A DNA stretch of 64,000 bases from positions 2,673,501 to 2,737,500 of the forward strand of contig NC_042506.1 in assembly GCF_003054445.1 (NCBI RefSeq). The letters are read 5' to 3'. Numbering within the stretch: position 1 is the stretch's first letter; the number at the start of each line of letters is the position of its first letter. The stretch comes from Pichia kudriavzevii (Eukaryota > Ascomycota > Pichiomycetes > Pichiales > Pichiaceae). Position numbers and translations under genes: made by a program. The notes below the pieces were generated by a model. It was given only the letters and a program-made list of their open reading frames with translations. It made no database searches and had not been told where the DNA came from. Shown here piece by piece: positions 39,040-48,919 of this stretch.

Positions 39040-39416
39040 TGGTCCTCCCCTCCTCACTTATACTACTACATTCTATAAAGTACTATCATATAAATTGGCC
39101 TGAATATAATTTGTGATAAACTATAAAGCAATGTAAAGTTAGTAAACTCTGTCTACAATGTGAAAAGACCGCGACGATCGACCGCACATGGCGAAGGTCT
39201 TTGTTAGCCAATGAAAACGCGCGCACTCGTTTCTGCCCCCCGTTGACCGAATTTGCAGGTTGTCGCACTGTGGTTTTTTTCATTCTCCAATAGTGAGTGA
39301 GAAAGAGAGGAAGAGAGAAAAGTGAAGTGTGTACAGCGGTGGGAGTCGTTGTGGCAACAGATATTCTTTGTTAGACTATTAAGAGTTAACAGCTAGTGTA
39401 CTCACATTCCATCAAA
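39040..39416. other. ATP3 promoter region
   Basis: 377 bp between the eIF2A 3' end and the ATP3 ATG. A GC-rich island (39160-39265, with GACGATCGACCG and ACGCGCGC) stands out from the AT-rich flanks. No RNA gene was seen. Confidence 0.4.
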
Positions 39417-40626
39417 ATGCTCAGAATTGGTGCTCAACAAGTCGTTCGTGCGTCTGCACAAGCAAGGTATGTTTGATTTTCAGTCGGAAATGACGAGTCT
39501 ATTATAGTGGAAAGAGGTTGGGAGGAGAGAAACTGCTTTATTTTTCCGAATTTATGACCTATTCGATTCCAAGTCTCTAGTAATTGGTCCTTTTTGCCAT
39601 TTATGTTGAAGGGGAGAGATGTTTCCACAAGAAGGAGCAAGAAAGCGAGGAAGAAGATCGAAGAAGAGATGATTCTATCCAACCTACTTCAGCCATGAGT
39701 TGTACAAGAGTAAGAATTTTGGCAGCAATAACAGTAATAATTACAGAGTACTAACACATTTTTATTAATATAATTATTAATTTTTTATTTTTGTTTATTA
39801 TAGTTCCAGAAACTATGCCACTCTTAGAGAAATTGAAATGAGATTGAAGTCTATCAAGAACATTGAAAAAATTACCAAGACTATGAAGATTGTTGCATCT
39901 ACTAGATTAGGTAAGGCACAAAAAGTTATGGGTTCTTCTAGAGTCTACCAAACTTCCGATTTGGATTTCTTCAAGACTGCTGAGACTGAAGCACCAGAAG
40001 GTTCCGATAGAACTTTAATCATTGCAATCACTTCCGATAAGGGTCTATGTGGTTCCATCCATTCTCAAATGGGTAAGAAGACTAGAGCTGCACTTGCAGA
40101 ATATCCTAATGCAGATGTTGTGACCATTGGTGATAAACAAAAAGTTCAAGTTTTAAGAAGTAATGCAGACAAGTTGATTATGTCATTCAATGGTGTTGGT
40201 AAAGAAAGTCCATCCTTTTATGAAGCTTCATTAATTGTTGATGAATTGACCAAGTTAGGTGATTACGATAAGGTTGTTGTCTTGTATAACAAGTTCACAT
40301 CATCTGTTTCCTTTGAACCATCTGCTGCAAACATTTTTTCTCAAGCTTCCATTGAAGCATCTTCTAAATTGTCTGTTTTCGATATTGAAGATGACAATGA
40401 AACCACTGCAGTTTTGGCTAAGGTTGCATTAACCAATGCTATTTTTGCAGGTATGGCTGAAGGTTATGCCAGTGAAATTTCCGCTAGAAGAAACGCCATG
40501 GAAAATGCATCCAAGAATGCCGGTGATATGATCAACAAATACTCCATCTTATACAACAGAACCAGACAAGCCGTCATTACTAACGAATTGGTTGATATTA
40601 TTACTGGTGCTTCCTCCTTGAACTAG
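39417..40626 (+). CDS. ATP3: Mitochondrial ATP synthase gamma subunit, two exons
   Basis: Joined from 39417-39466 and 39804-40626, 290 residues. Exon 1 codes for the presequence MLRIGAQQVVRASAQA. The 337-bp intron has a GTATGT donor at 39467, an exact TACTAAC at 39749-39755 and a TAG acceptor at 39801-39803. Exon 2 continues SRNYATLREIEMRLKSIKNI. The gamma subunit is the rotor shaft of F1. Its long coiled coil is made of the two end helices, and TSDKGLCGSIHS and the closing RQAVITNELVDIITGASSL are conserved. S. cerevisiae ATP3 has no intron, so an ATG-based gene call would drop the targeting signal. Confidence 0.95.
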
Positions 40627-41103
40627 ATGTGCTGAATGCCATGGCAACTCAGAGTCCTACATTGGGACTCTGAAATTCTCTAGGAGCATGCACACGTAAT
40701 ATACGTGTCTGTCTCCACGCCAATATTTGCTGCAACGGCAACATCAATGTCCACGTTTACACACCTACATTTATATCTATATTTATATTTATATTTATTT
40801 ATTTATGCTACTTAGCTTCTATAGTTAGTTAATGCACTCACGATATTCAAAATTGACACCCTTCAACTACTCCCTACTATTGTCTACTACTGTCTACTAC
40901 TCCTCTTTACTATAGCTGCTCCTAATAGGCTCCACCAATAGGCTCTGCCAATACATTTTGCGCCGCCACCTTTCAGGTTGTGTCACTCCTGAAGGACCAT
41001 ATTGGGTAATCGTGCAATTTCTGGAAGAGAGTCCGCGAGAAGTGAGGCCCCCACTGTAAATCCTCGAGGGGGCATGGAGTATGGGGCATGGAGGATGGAG
41101 GAT

Positions 41104-41118
41104 GGGGGGGGGGGGGGG
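41104..41118 (+). repeat. G15 homopolymer in PGK1 promoter
   Basis: Fifteen G after GGAT-rich repeats, about 100 bp before the TATA box. Length may vary and is error-prone in sequencing. Confidence 0.85.
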
Positions 41119-41204
41119 CGAAAAATAGGTAGCGAAAGGACCCGCTATCACCCCACCCGGAGAACTCGTTGCCGGGAAGTCATATTTCGACACTCCGGGG
41201 AGTC

Positions 41205-41212
41205 TATAAAAG
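41205..41212 (+). promoter_or_regulatory. PGK1: PGK1 TATA box
   Basis: TATAAAAG about 145 bp before the PGK1 ATG, a usual spacing for yeast TATA-driven genes. Confidence 0.7.
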
Positions 41213-41356
41213 GCGGGTTTTGTCTTTTGCCAGTTGATGTTGCTGAGAGGATTTGTTTGCCGTTTCTTCCGATTTAACAGTATAGAATCAACCACTGTTA
41301 ATTATACACGTTATACTAACACAACAAAAACAAAAACAACGACAACAACAACAACA

Positions 41357-42607
41357 ATGTCTTTAGCAAACAAGCTTTCCGTGAAAGACCTCTCAATTGC
41401 AGGCAAGAGAGTCTTTATTAGAGTCGACTTCAATGTCCCATTAGATGGCGACAAGATCACAAACAACCAAAGAATTGTTGCTGCTCTTCCAACAATTGAA
41501 TATGTTCTTGAACACAAGCCAAGATACGTTGTTCTTGCTTCCCACTTGGGCAGACCAAATGGTGAGGCTAATCCTAAATTTTCGTTAAAGCCAGTTGCTG
41601 CAGAATTGGAAACACTATTAAAGAGAAAGGTTATTTTCTTGAACGACTGTGTTGGTCCAGAAGTTGAGAAGGCTGCTGCAGAATCTCCAGAAGGTTCTGT
41701 CATTTTGTTGGAGAACTTGAGATTCCACATTGAGGAGGAAGGTTCAAAGAAGACCGCTGAGGGTAAGGTCAAGGCAGATAAGGCTGCTGTTGAGAAGTTC
41801 AGAAAGCAATTGACTGCATTGGCAGACGTTTACGTCAATGATGCCTTTGGTACTGCACACAGAGCCCACTCTTCTATGGTTGGTTTCGAATTGCCAGAGA
41901 GAGCATCTGGTTTCTTGATGGCCAAGGAATTGGAATACTTCTCCAAGGCATTGGAAAACCCGGTCAGACCTTTCTTGGCTATTCTTGGTGGTGCAAAGGT
42001 TTCAGATAAGATTCAATTGATTGACAACTTGTTGGACAAGGTTGATATGTTGATCATTGGTGGTGGTATGGCTTTCACCTTCAACAAGGTTTTGAACGGT
42101 AAGTCAATTGGTGATTCCTTATTCGATAAGGATGGTGCAGAGATTGTTCCTAAATTGATGGAAAAGGCAAAGAAGAACAACGTCAAGGTCTTTTTGCCTG
42201 TTGATTACATCACTGCAGATAAGTTTGCTCCAGATGCTGCAACCTCTACAGCTAACGCAGAAGATGGTGTTCCAGATGGCTGGATGGGTCTTGATGCTGG
42301 CGTTAAAACCAGAGAGTTATTCACTAATGCCATTGGCCAAGCAAAGACCATTGTCTGGAACGGTCCACCAGGTGTCTTTGAATTCGATGCTTTCTCTAAT
42401 GGTACAAAGGCAATGTTAGATGCTTGTGTGAAATCTTCCCAAGCAGGTAACACTGTTATCATTGGTGGTGGTGATACCGCTACTGTCGCTAAGAAATTCG
42501 GTGCAGCTGATAAATTATCCCACGTCTCCACTGGTGGTGGTGCATCTCTTGAATTGTTAGAAGGTAAGGAATTGCCAGGTGTCGCCTTCTTATCCGATAA
42601 GAAATAA
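41357..42607 (+). CDS. PGK1: Phosphoglycerate kinase
   Basis: 416 residues, the same as S. cerevisiae Pgk1. It makes ATP from 1,3-bisphosphoglycerate and ADP in glycolysis. RVDFNVPLD is the substrate-binding loop near residue 20, and [10 protein letters not shown] and [11 protein letters not shown] follow. [12 protein letters not shown] and GGGMAFTF lie in the C-terminal nucleotide domain, with [12 protein letters not shown] near the end. The frame is open upstream to 41234, but the ATG at 41357 follows a CAA-rich leader and gives the family N-terminus ([12 protein letters not shown]). Codon use is extremely biased, as expected for an abundant protein. Confidence 0.98.
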   Translation: MSLANKLSVKDLSIAGKRVFIRVDFNVPLDGDKITNNQRIVAALPTIEYVLEHKPRYVVLASHLGRPNGEANPKFSLKPVAAELETLLKRKVIFLNDCVGPEVEKAAAESPEGSVILLENLRFHIEEEGSKKTAEGKVKADKAAVEKFRKQLTALADVYVNDAFGTAHRAHSSMVGFELPERASGFLMAKELEYFSKALENPVRPFLAILGGAKVSDKIQLIDNLLDKVDMLIIGGGMAFTFNKVLNGKSIGDSLFDKDGAEIVPKLMEKAKKNNVKVFLPVDYITADKFAPDAATSTANAEDGVPDGWMGLDAGVKTRELFTNAIGQAKTIVWNGPPGVFEFDAFSNGTKAMLDACVKSSQAGNTVIIGGGDTATVAKKFGAADKLSHVSTGGGASLELLEGKELPGVAFLSDKK

Positions 42608-42783
42608 ATCAAACATAGATCAACGTAATGAATTTAATATAAGATACACTTATAGCTTCCACATAGTAGTATATAGTTTAACGAATTAAAAAAATAAAAA
42701 TAAAGACTAGAGAAGGTGTAAAAAAACGGCTTTTATCCAAGCATTCCTTTTGTTGTTGTATAGAAGTACTGCTACTTAGAGAT

Positions 42784-42827
42784 TTATTATTATTATTATT
42801 ATTATTACTATTATTATTATTATTATC
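42784..42827 (+). repeat. (ATT)n microsatellite
   Basis: About 14 ATT units with one ACT interruption, just outside the 3' end of the MNN2-like gene. Confidence 0.85.
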
Positions 42828-42830
42828 ATA

Positions 42831-44588
42831 TTATACATTTTTGGATGTTGATCTGAGGTATTCCAATTGCAACAAAACTTCGTCGCATACTTGCTTCGTT
42901 GTGACATCATGATTCTTAAAAGTAGCAAACTCTAAAGTTTCGTCACAGAGTAACTGCTTCATATTTTCCCAAGTTTTCAATTCGAAATCGTATCCAACCC
43001 TATCAATAAACTCAACACCAAATAATCTATTCCGTTCATTCTTTGATTTGTCGATAATGACATCATTTTGATACAACTCCCAAGGATCAAGCTTGGGGAA
43101 ATTTGCATGGACAAATAACAGTCCAGGCTCTTCGTCAACTTCCTCATTGGACCCTTGATATCTCTCAAAAATATCATAATCTTCTACAGCATTGAACTGT
43201 CCCATCGCAGATCCTTTAAATTCACCGTCTCTGAATCTACCCAAAGCGATAACGTGTTTTTTAACAGTATAATAGTGCTCCTCGAGTATATGAGCTGCCG
43301 CTATGAATGTTTCCTTGTCACCTTCGCCACCAGCACCTTGTGATAATAAGGGATAGTAATAATCTGGGCCATAAGAATTCAAGTAGAGTGAAAGTAGAAT
43401 CGTCTTAAAATGTTTGCTCTTCGAGAATAAGACTTGTCCCGATTCAGTCGAAGGATCCGGTAGCGTGCCTTCTAATTGATGGAACAAGACTTCATCGTCC
43501 TTGCAGAGTTTTTTCACATGTTCGCCGTATTCCTTATAACCAAAGTCACGTCTTCTAGTTAAATCGATATCAAATCCCGCAATTTCATAAAACGCTGGAT
43601 GTGTTGTACGTTTCCAAAAATCAGGCCAGAGAACCAGTCCATTATCCTGGAAGACTTTTGAAGTAAATAGATAATCTGGATTGACCAAGGGCGAGTTGTC
43701 TGCATCTAATAATAGGATATTTTCAAAACTGGATAATGCAATAGCCAAACTCTTAAATTGGTAACCTTTGAAATGATATTCATTGAAGACGTTCAATCCA
43801 ACCAATTTTGGTAAATAGATACATTTTGCATTATACTTTGGTAGAATATCTTTGCAGAACCCAAACTCATACTCTTCTCTATTGGGAATCAAAACTTCAA
43901 TTGGTAATTCGGACCCTACTTCCCTTATATTCATTATCGACATCAACGTCAACCACGAGTATTTTTCACCACCCACATAGACAATACCGTTTGTCCCCTT
44001 TTCATATATATTTTCCGGATACTCGCCAATTTCAGTCATGTTACTAATATAAAAATTTAGGTTTTCTTGTAAATCATCAACATCTTTCCTATTGACAACC
44101 AAGTATTTCTCCAATTGTTCCTTTGTAAATGCAGGTTCGTCAAATCCATCAACTGATTGAACTGAGATCTTATCACTTAAATAAGTATCTAGTGGTTCCA
44201 AAATTGGCTTAAATTTAGATATTAGCTTGAAAATTTTATGAAAGTACTGGCTACGCCTAACAAGCTTGTCATCTTCCAATGCCAATGTATTGATATATTT
44301 AATCACTTCGTCACCATTATCTTCAAGCAAATTGCCATTTTCCTCATCTAATTCATGCGTTAATTCACTCTCAACTGCATCATTATAGGCCTTATCATTG
44401 GATACATAACTTCCAATGTTTTCCTTCATCGAACCAATCTTGGGTTTTAGATTAGTGACACTCTCCTTGATTGTACCATACGAAGTTTGTATTTTCTCCG
44501 TATGGTATGAAAATAATGCAAGTAATAACAATGAAATGATCCCAAATACAGAGATCTTCACAACCACAGACTTCCTTAGAAATAGCAT
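42831..44588 (-). CDS. Golgi alpha-1,2-mannosyltransferase, MNN2/MNN5 family (GT71)
   Basis: 585 residues, type II membrane protein: basic MLFLRKSVVVK, anchor about residues 10-27, a long helical stem, then the GT71 domain. IVYVGGEKYSWLTLMSIMNI opens the catalytic part. The DxD-type LLLDADNSPLVNPDYLF is near residue 293, and DNGLVLWPDFWKRTTHPAFY and ESGQVLFSKSKHF follow. Mnn2/Mnn5 start and extend alpha-1,2 branches on the mannan backbone. Sc Mnn5 is 586 and Mnn2 597 residues; I cannot choose between them. It is unlike MNN1 (alpha-1,3). Confidence 0.88.
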   Translation of the reverse strand: MLFLRKSVVVKISVFGIISLLLLALFSYHTEKIQTSYGTIKESVTNLKPKIGSMKENIGSYVSNDKAYNDAVESELTHELDEENGNLLEDNGDEVIKYINTLALEDDKLVRRSQYFHKIFKLISKFKPILEPLDTYLSDKISVQSVDGFDEPAFTKEQLEKYLVVNRKDVDDLQENLNFYISNMTEIGEYPENIYEKGTNGIVYVGGEKYSWLTLMSIMNIREVGSELPIEVLIPNREEYEFGFCKDILPKYNAKCIYLPKLVGLNVFNEYHFKGYQFKSLAIALSSFENILLLDADNSPLVNPDYLFTSKVFQDNGLVLWPDFWKRTTHPAFYEIAGFDIDLTRRRDFGYKEYGEHVKKLCKDDEVLFHQLEGTLPDPSTESGQVLFSKSKHFKTILLSLYLNSYGPDYYYPLLSQGAGGEGDKETFIAAAHILEEHYYTVKKHVIALGRFRDGEFKGSAMGQFNAVEDYDIFERYQGSNEEVDEEPGLLFVHANFPKLDPWELYQNDVIIDKSKNERNRLFGVEFIDRVGYDFELKTWENMKQLLCDETLEFATFKNHDVTTKQVCDEVLLQLEYLRSTSKNV

Positions 44589-44923
44589 CCTGGAAGCTTA
44601 AAAGAGAGGGGTATATGTCTTCTAAGAGTCCTGTAGTATTGTACTCTTGTAAAGACAGGGTAGGATGGAGTTAAAACAAAAAGTAGAAAAAAAAAAGGGG
44701 GACACCAAGAGTAATTTTAAACCCCTAATTACTTAATATAAGTTGATGGACTAATAAATGCAAAATCCTAATTTTGGGCCCGAACGGAACTAGCCTCCAT
44801 AGGAAAGAAAAAAAAAAAAAAAGAAAAAAAAACAAATCAACAAGGAATGGAAAATACAAAAATGAAAACAGCGCGTTTCTCGCACAATTGCTCATTGTCA
44901 AAATGCAGACCTGTCAAAATGGT
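44589..44923. other. Intergenic MNN2-like / MUS81
   Basis: 335 bp between two - strand genes, with A-runs near 44688 and 44806-44830. Probably the MNN2-like promoter. Nothing else was seen. Confidence 0.4.
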
Positions 44924-46861
44924 CTATTCTTGGATACTTTTACCGACGCATTGGGAGCACCAAATAGTTGCAAGTTTCTCACTTAATGCTTTCCCCACTT
45001 TACGAGGGCCTATTTCATCACGTAGAGCTTCTTTGATTAAGATGGGACATCTCTCCATTGGGTGGGCCCTTTGGAACGACTCGATCAAATTGCGTGGAAT
45101 TTTGAAGTGCTGCTGAATGGCACTGGCCTTGTCTAGGCCAACACCTTTTGTGCACATGAGCAACCGCACAAACATCTCCTTTACATTAGTCATTGCAGAT
45201 TTGCCCATGATCTCTGTGAAGGAGCTGTAACTGTAAACCACCTCCTTCTCCTCGTCCCCATAGTCCATTCGCACGGCGTCCAAGAGCTTCTGGTATTCAC
45301 CCTGAGTATTGATATCTCTGGGCTCAAGAACTAGCAACGTTTTGTTTCGATGTATTCTAGTGATTCGGTTCGTCAGATCGACAATCAGCTTCAACGTCTC
45401 CTCGGCATTCTTGGTTATCTTGGTATGGAAGCCAGAATATGTGGTATTCATTGAAATGGTAGTTTTGATTGCGTCTGCAAATTTGGATATATCCGAAGCT
45501 ACTGCTTCTTCGACTATATAAAATACCCTCTTCATTCCGGTTTTCTCCAACCTCTGTTTCTGTTCCCTGTATCTGCCGTCAGTAATAGATCCGACCAAAT
45601 CATCCAATCTCTTACGCTCAAAAATGAAGTCTAGCGTACTCTCTTGCTTGGTCCTCTTATTTACTGCAACCCACATACCATCACCAACAGGTAAAGCCCT
45701 AACTTCTAGATTTATCCCTAAACCTCTTAACCTTCTTGCGAAATAATCACGCTCTGTTTTGGAGAACACTTCCCTATTATCCAAAATAAACTTGATTTTG
45801 TAACTGCCTTTTTTCCACAATTGATATGCTGATTTACATTTTGTAGGGGTATCGTTGCGGTGTTGCTGTGTTGTAGTTGTTGTTGTAGAGTCAGGCAATC
45901 CTCGTCTATTCCGTGATAGGTCACTCAATGAATTGCCATGGAAAGGACTCGATGTTGTAATTTTCTGCGTCTTATGAACTTGAGGCGAGCTGCTTGTTAA
46001 TGGGTTGATCCTATTTGAATTTGTAGGCTCTGAAAAGGACCTGTTAATTGCACTTGACCGAGGTAGAGAAATATTGGATTCATTAGGGTCAAGAAACGAC
46101 GATGAATCCTGATCGTTAGTTCGACTTGATATGGGTGCTGCATCACTAATTCTACTTAGTGACTCAGCAACTTCTTTCCCCTCATCAGTTAAATAGTAAT
46201 GTTTGGGCGATCCTTCCACTGAAACATATTCCCTATTGATCAACGTCTTCATGCTAGAAAATGCAGTATAAAAGTTTCCTACGTTAGGGGACGGTGTGAA
46301 TGAAGATGAGCATAATGGTGACGCAAATTTGATTATATCATTCTTTGTTAGTCCCGTCCCTCGCTTATCATGATAATATAAGGCTAGCATTATCGCATAA
46401 CCACCCGAATTCATAGCAGGAATATATCGTTTCGTAGTTTTTTTCCTTCTTCTCTTGTCATTTCCTACCCCATCATCATGACTACCACCGCAATCGGTAT
46501 CGTCCGAACCAGCCTCATTCACCTTTCTTTTCTTCTTTGCAGCCTTTTCAGCTTTCTCCCTCTCCTTCTGTTCCTTCTCTCGTTGTTTCTCCAAAATTGA
46601 TTCTGGCAGTTGGGGATATTCGTATCCCATATCCTCACAGTATTCCGAAAGCTTCTTCTCCATCAACGCTACTATTTTCTCCCCAATGTACTTCAAACTT
46701 ATGAGCTGCTGTGGATGCTCAACCATTGTAGAACATTGACGCAGACTTTTCATTGCATTGGTGTAAGTGTGTGCCATTCGAGAGTTGTTCTGACAATGTC
46801 TAAGATGCTCAGCTTGCATCCATTCCAAAAACAAATGCCGTAGGTCCTTTGGAAGATCCAT
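44924..46861 (-). CDS. MUS81: Structure-selective endonuclease subunit Mus81
   Basis: 645 residues (632 in S. cerevisiae). Mus81 with Mms4/Eme1 cuts replication forks, D-loops and nicked junctions. The N-terminal helix-hairpin-helix domain (residues ~1-95, LKYIGEKIVALMEKKL) is followed by a basic linker and a winged-helix part (YAIMLALYYHDKRGTGLTKN). The ERCC4 nuclease follows, with the active-site motif FERKRLDDLVGSI near residue 410 and VGDGMWVAVNK before it. A C-terminal HhH2 closes the protein. With the meiotic helicase HFM1 dead, Mus81-type resolution would be expected to make most crossovers (inference). Confidence 0.96.
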   Translation of the reverse strand: MDLPKDLRHLFLEWMQAEHLRHCQNNSRMAHTYTNAMKSLRQCSTMVEHPQQLISLKYIGEKIVALMEKKLSEYCEDMGYEYPQLPESILEKQREKEQKEREKAEKAAKKKRKVNEAGSDDTDCGGSHDDGVGNDKRRRKKTTKRYIPAMNSGGYAIMLALYYHDKRGTGLTKNDIIKFASPLCSSSFTPSPNVGNFYTAFSSMKTLINREYVSVEGSPKHYYLTDEGKEVAESLSRISDAAPISSRTNDQDSSSFLDPNESNISLPRSSAINRSFSEPTNSNRINPLTSSSPQVHKTQKITTSSPFHGNSLSDLSRNRRGLPDSTTTTTTQQHRNDTPTKCKSAYQLWKKGSYKIKFILDNREVFSKTERDYFARRLRGLGINLEVRALPVGDGMWVAVNKRTKQESTLDFIFERKRLDDLVGSITDGRYREQKQRLEKTGMKRVFYIVEEAVASDISKFADAIKTTISMNTTYSGFHTKITKNAEETLKLIVDLTNRITRIHRNKTLLVLEPRDINTQGEYQKLLDAVRMDYGDEEKEVVYSYSSFTEIMGKSAMTNVKEMFVRLLMCTKGVGLDKASAIQQHFKIPRNLIESFQRAHPMERCPILIKEALRDEIGPRKVGKALSEKLATIWCSQCVGKSIQE

Positions 46862-47255
46862 CTGTTAGTATCTGTGCTCCCGTGTCAAGACAGTTGTTAG
46901 TTGCTCTTATGAGAAGAAGTAAATTTCAAAGAATGGTTTTTTTTTAGAGGAAAAAGCTATAAAGAAAAAGTTGACGAGCCACTCTTCAACTTTGTCTGTT
47001 GATGTTTTCCATCTTTGTCTGTTTTTTTTTTTTTTTTTTGCTTGATTCGAGTGCAATTGATGCAACGCGAATTTTCCTGATCTAGAAACGAGATTGTACA
47101 TAGACATTTCTCTGCAAATGTATACTGGCTCTGCTACACAGTGGATGGATCAATTTGCATACATAACTCAGATTCAGATATTTATCTATATGTGTACATA
47201 ACTATAAGACAAGATAAGTAGAGGTGTCAACGCATAAAGAAACAAAAAAAACATA
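46862..47255. other. MUS81 promoter region
   Basis: 394 bp between two - strand genes. T-run at 47022-47039. No motif or RNA gene was recognised. Confidence 0.4.
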
Positions 47256-47909
47256 TCACCTTCTTGGCGTCATTGTAGCTTCTTGTGGGTGGTCCGAAGT
47301 ATCTGCTCTTTTCCATGGATCGTGGGCCAATGATGATGCGTCTCTGTCAAGTTTAGTGTTTGGCTTTTCCTTTACCTCTTGATGTTGAATGGTTTCATTC
47401 AAATCATAACCGGACTTCTGCATGAATCTGGCAGCGTTAACGGCATCGTCATGCCGGTTCTTATCCTCCTTCTCTTCCAGTTTATGTAGTTCCTTTTGGA
47501 GGTTTTGATGGATTTTCTCCTGTTGCAAGTGTTTGTTATATGTTTGTTCGTGTTCTTTAAACTGACTCAATGCTTGTAAGTTCCTTATCCGTTCCTCGTC
47601 TTTTAGAATCTCCTCAATGGTGGGAGGTACACGCCTCGTATATCTCAACCATTGTGTCCATTGAATCGGAAGTTTGTTGAAGTAGTCAAACAAGAGGGGC
47701 TGTGGTTTGTATGGCTCAACAAGCCTGCGTGGTCTCGTCTGTTGGCGGTCAAGATAGAACTCCCAATACGTATTTGCCTCCAAATCGTAACCAACAAAGA
47801 ACTTCTTTCTCAGGGGGACCCCCCTAATTGATCTCCATTTATAATACAATTGTTTCCATAGGGGGATTCTCTGATAGAGAGTTTTAATTTTGTTTGAATG
47901 CATCGACAT
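47256..47909 (-). CDS. Complex I assembly factor, NDUFAF2/B17.2-like
   Basis: 217 residues. The core WRSIRGVPLRKKFFVGYDLEANTYWEF and the later RRLVEPYKPQPL and IQWTQWLRYTRRVPPTIEEI match the B17.2/NDUFA12-NDUFAF2 family. The Lys/Glu/Gln-rich C-terminal extension fits the assembly-factor branch (NDUFAF2, mimitin) rather than the shorter structural subunit. The basic N-terminus (MSMHSNKIKTLYQRIPLWKQ) could target mitochondria. S. cerevisiae has neither complex I nor this family, so its presence implies a proton-pumping complex I in this yeast. Confidence 0.82.
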   Translation of the reverse strand: MSMHSNKIKTLYQRIPLWKQLYYKWRSIRGVPLRKKFFVGYDLEANTYWEFYLDRQQTRPRRLVEPYKPQPLLFDYFNKLPIQWTQWLRYTRRVPPTIEEILKDEERIRNLQALSQFKEHEQTYNKHLQQEKIHQNLQKELHKLEEKEDKNRHDDAVNAARFMQKSGYDLNETIQHQEVKEKPNTKLDRDASSLAHDPWKRADTSDHPQEATMTPRR

Positions 47910-47980
47910 TATCGGGTACGGTCTTTTCCGGTTGTCACTTGATGTCTTTGTCTCTTTAGCTGGCTCGGATCACCAGAAAA

Positions 47981-48060
47981 ATATATAAAAATATATAAAA
48001 ATGTGTAAAAATATATAAAAATGTGTAAAAATGTGTAAAAATATATAAAAATATATAAAA
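47981..48060 (+). repeat. 10-bp tandem array, phased A-tracts
   Basis: Eight exact 10-bp units, ATATATAAAA (five) and ATGTGTAAAA (three), in perfect register. The A-tracts repeat once per helical turn, which favours intrinsic DNA bending. Confidence 0.95.
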
Positions 48061-48131
48061 ATAACAAAAATAACAAAAATAACAAAAATAACAAAAATAA
48101 CAAAAATAGCAAAAATAGCAAAAATAACAAA
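48061..48131 (+). repeat. 9-bp tandem array
   Basis: About eight units of ATAACAAAA (two with AG for AA) directly follow the 10-bp array. On the - strand the 9-bp period gives a Leu/Phe-rich open frame, an artefact of the repeat. Confidence 0.93.
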
Positions 48132-48919
48132 TCAAAGCAAATTAAAAAAAAAATAAGGTAAAGGTGCTTTTGATATACCGTCAGTGGCCGGAACCATACA
48201 AAAATTGCAAAAGCAAAATTTTGTTCTTTGTTTTTCACACAGGCGCGAAATGGCCCCAATATTAGATTTGGAAAACATGGCGCATTTTTTAATTTCTGTA
48301 TAGGCGGAATTGGCGCTTCCTCCGCTGTTAATTTCCTCTTTGGGAAAAGGTACCGTATATTTCCCTGCATGTAAAAGAGAAAGCTTAACAGGAGAAGCCT
48401 CTCGAAGAAGCACAGATGGCATTGAGTGTGGTTTAAATGATACTACAGTTTAAGTTTTGATGTTGCCACTTAGCATCAGGGTGTTTTGGATACAACACAA
48501 GCAAGCTATGTGTGCACTAGGGGGTGAAAAACGAGATGCAGTTAAACACGTCTAGAAGGAGAAAACATATTTGGGAAACCTGCAAGAAAAGAAATAATAA
48601 TTCTTCACCCCATTCCGACTTGCATGAGGATATTCAGGTGTCTGTATATTTATGTCAAGCTTATTTTCATGACTATGACGACTGTAATAATGAATTCCAC
48701 AAACCTCGAACATCGGATGCCTCATTTTCCACTGGTACTTCCACCAAGACACATAAAGTACAACCTCAATGCATACGGACACTCTTATTACATTGCCACG
48801 GTTCTCTCTACTGTAGGACTTCTTTCTATTTCCCCTTCTGCTCCCGTCACCGTCTTTGTCTCTGACATTCCCATACAAGTTCCTCCTTTAGATATCACCT
48901 TCCTACAATAGCTAAAGTG

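Larger units (their letters stand above)
40627..41356. other. PGK1 promoter region
   Basis: 730 bp upstream of PGK1. It includes a purine-rich direct repeat (GGCATGGAG/GGATGGAG units, 41070-41100), a G15 run and a TATA box. The 5' UTR ends in a (CAA)n leader (41325-41356). No RNA gene was seen. Confidence 0.55.
47910..48919. other. Gap with minisatellite upstream of a KTR-family gene
   Basis: About 1 kb between divergent starts. It contains two abutting short-unit arrays (47981-48131). The rest has ORFs of 95-113 codons on both strands without recognisable domains, which I treat as chance. No RNA gene was recognised. Confidence 0.5.

Noticed and set aside
47909-48422. Leu/Phe-rich and other open frames on the - strand across the tandem arrays
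   Set aside because: The 9- and 10-bp repeats make open frames by composition; the extension upstream has no known domain.
48624-48911. Hydrophobic 95-codon ORF just before the KTR-family gene
   Set aside because: Ends shortly before the KTR ATG and could be a short membrane protein, but it has no recognised family and overlaps another frame of similar length.
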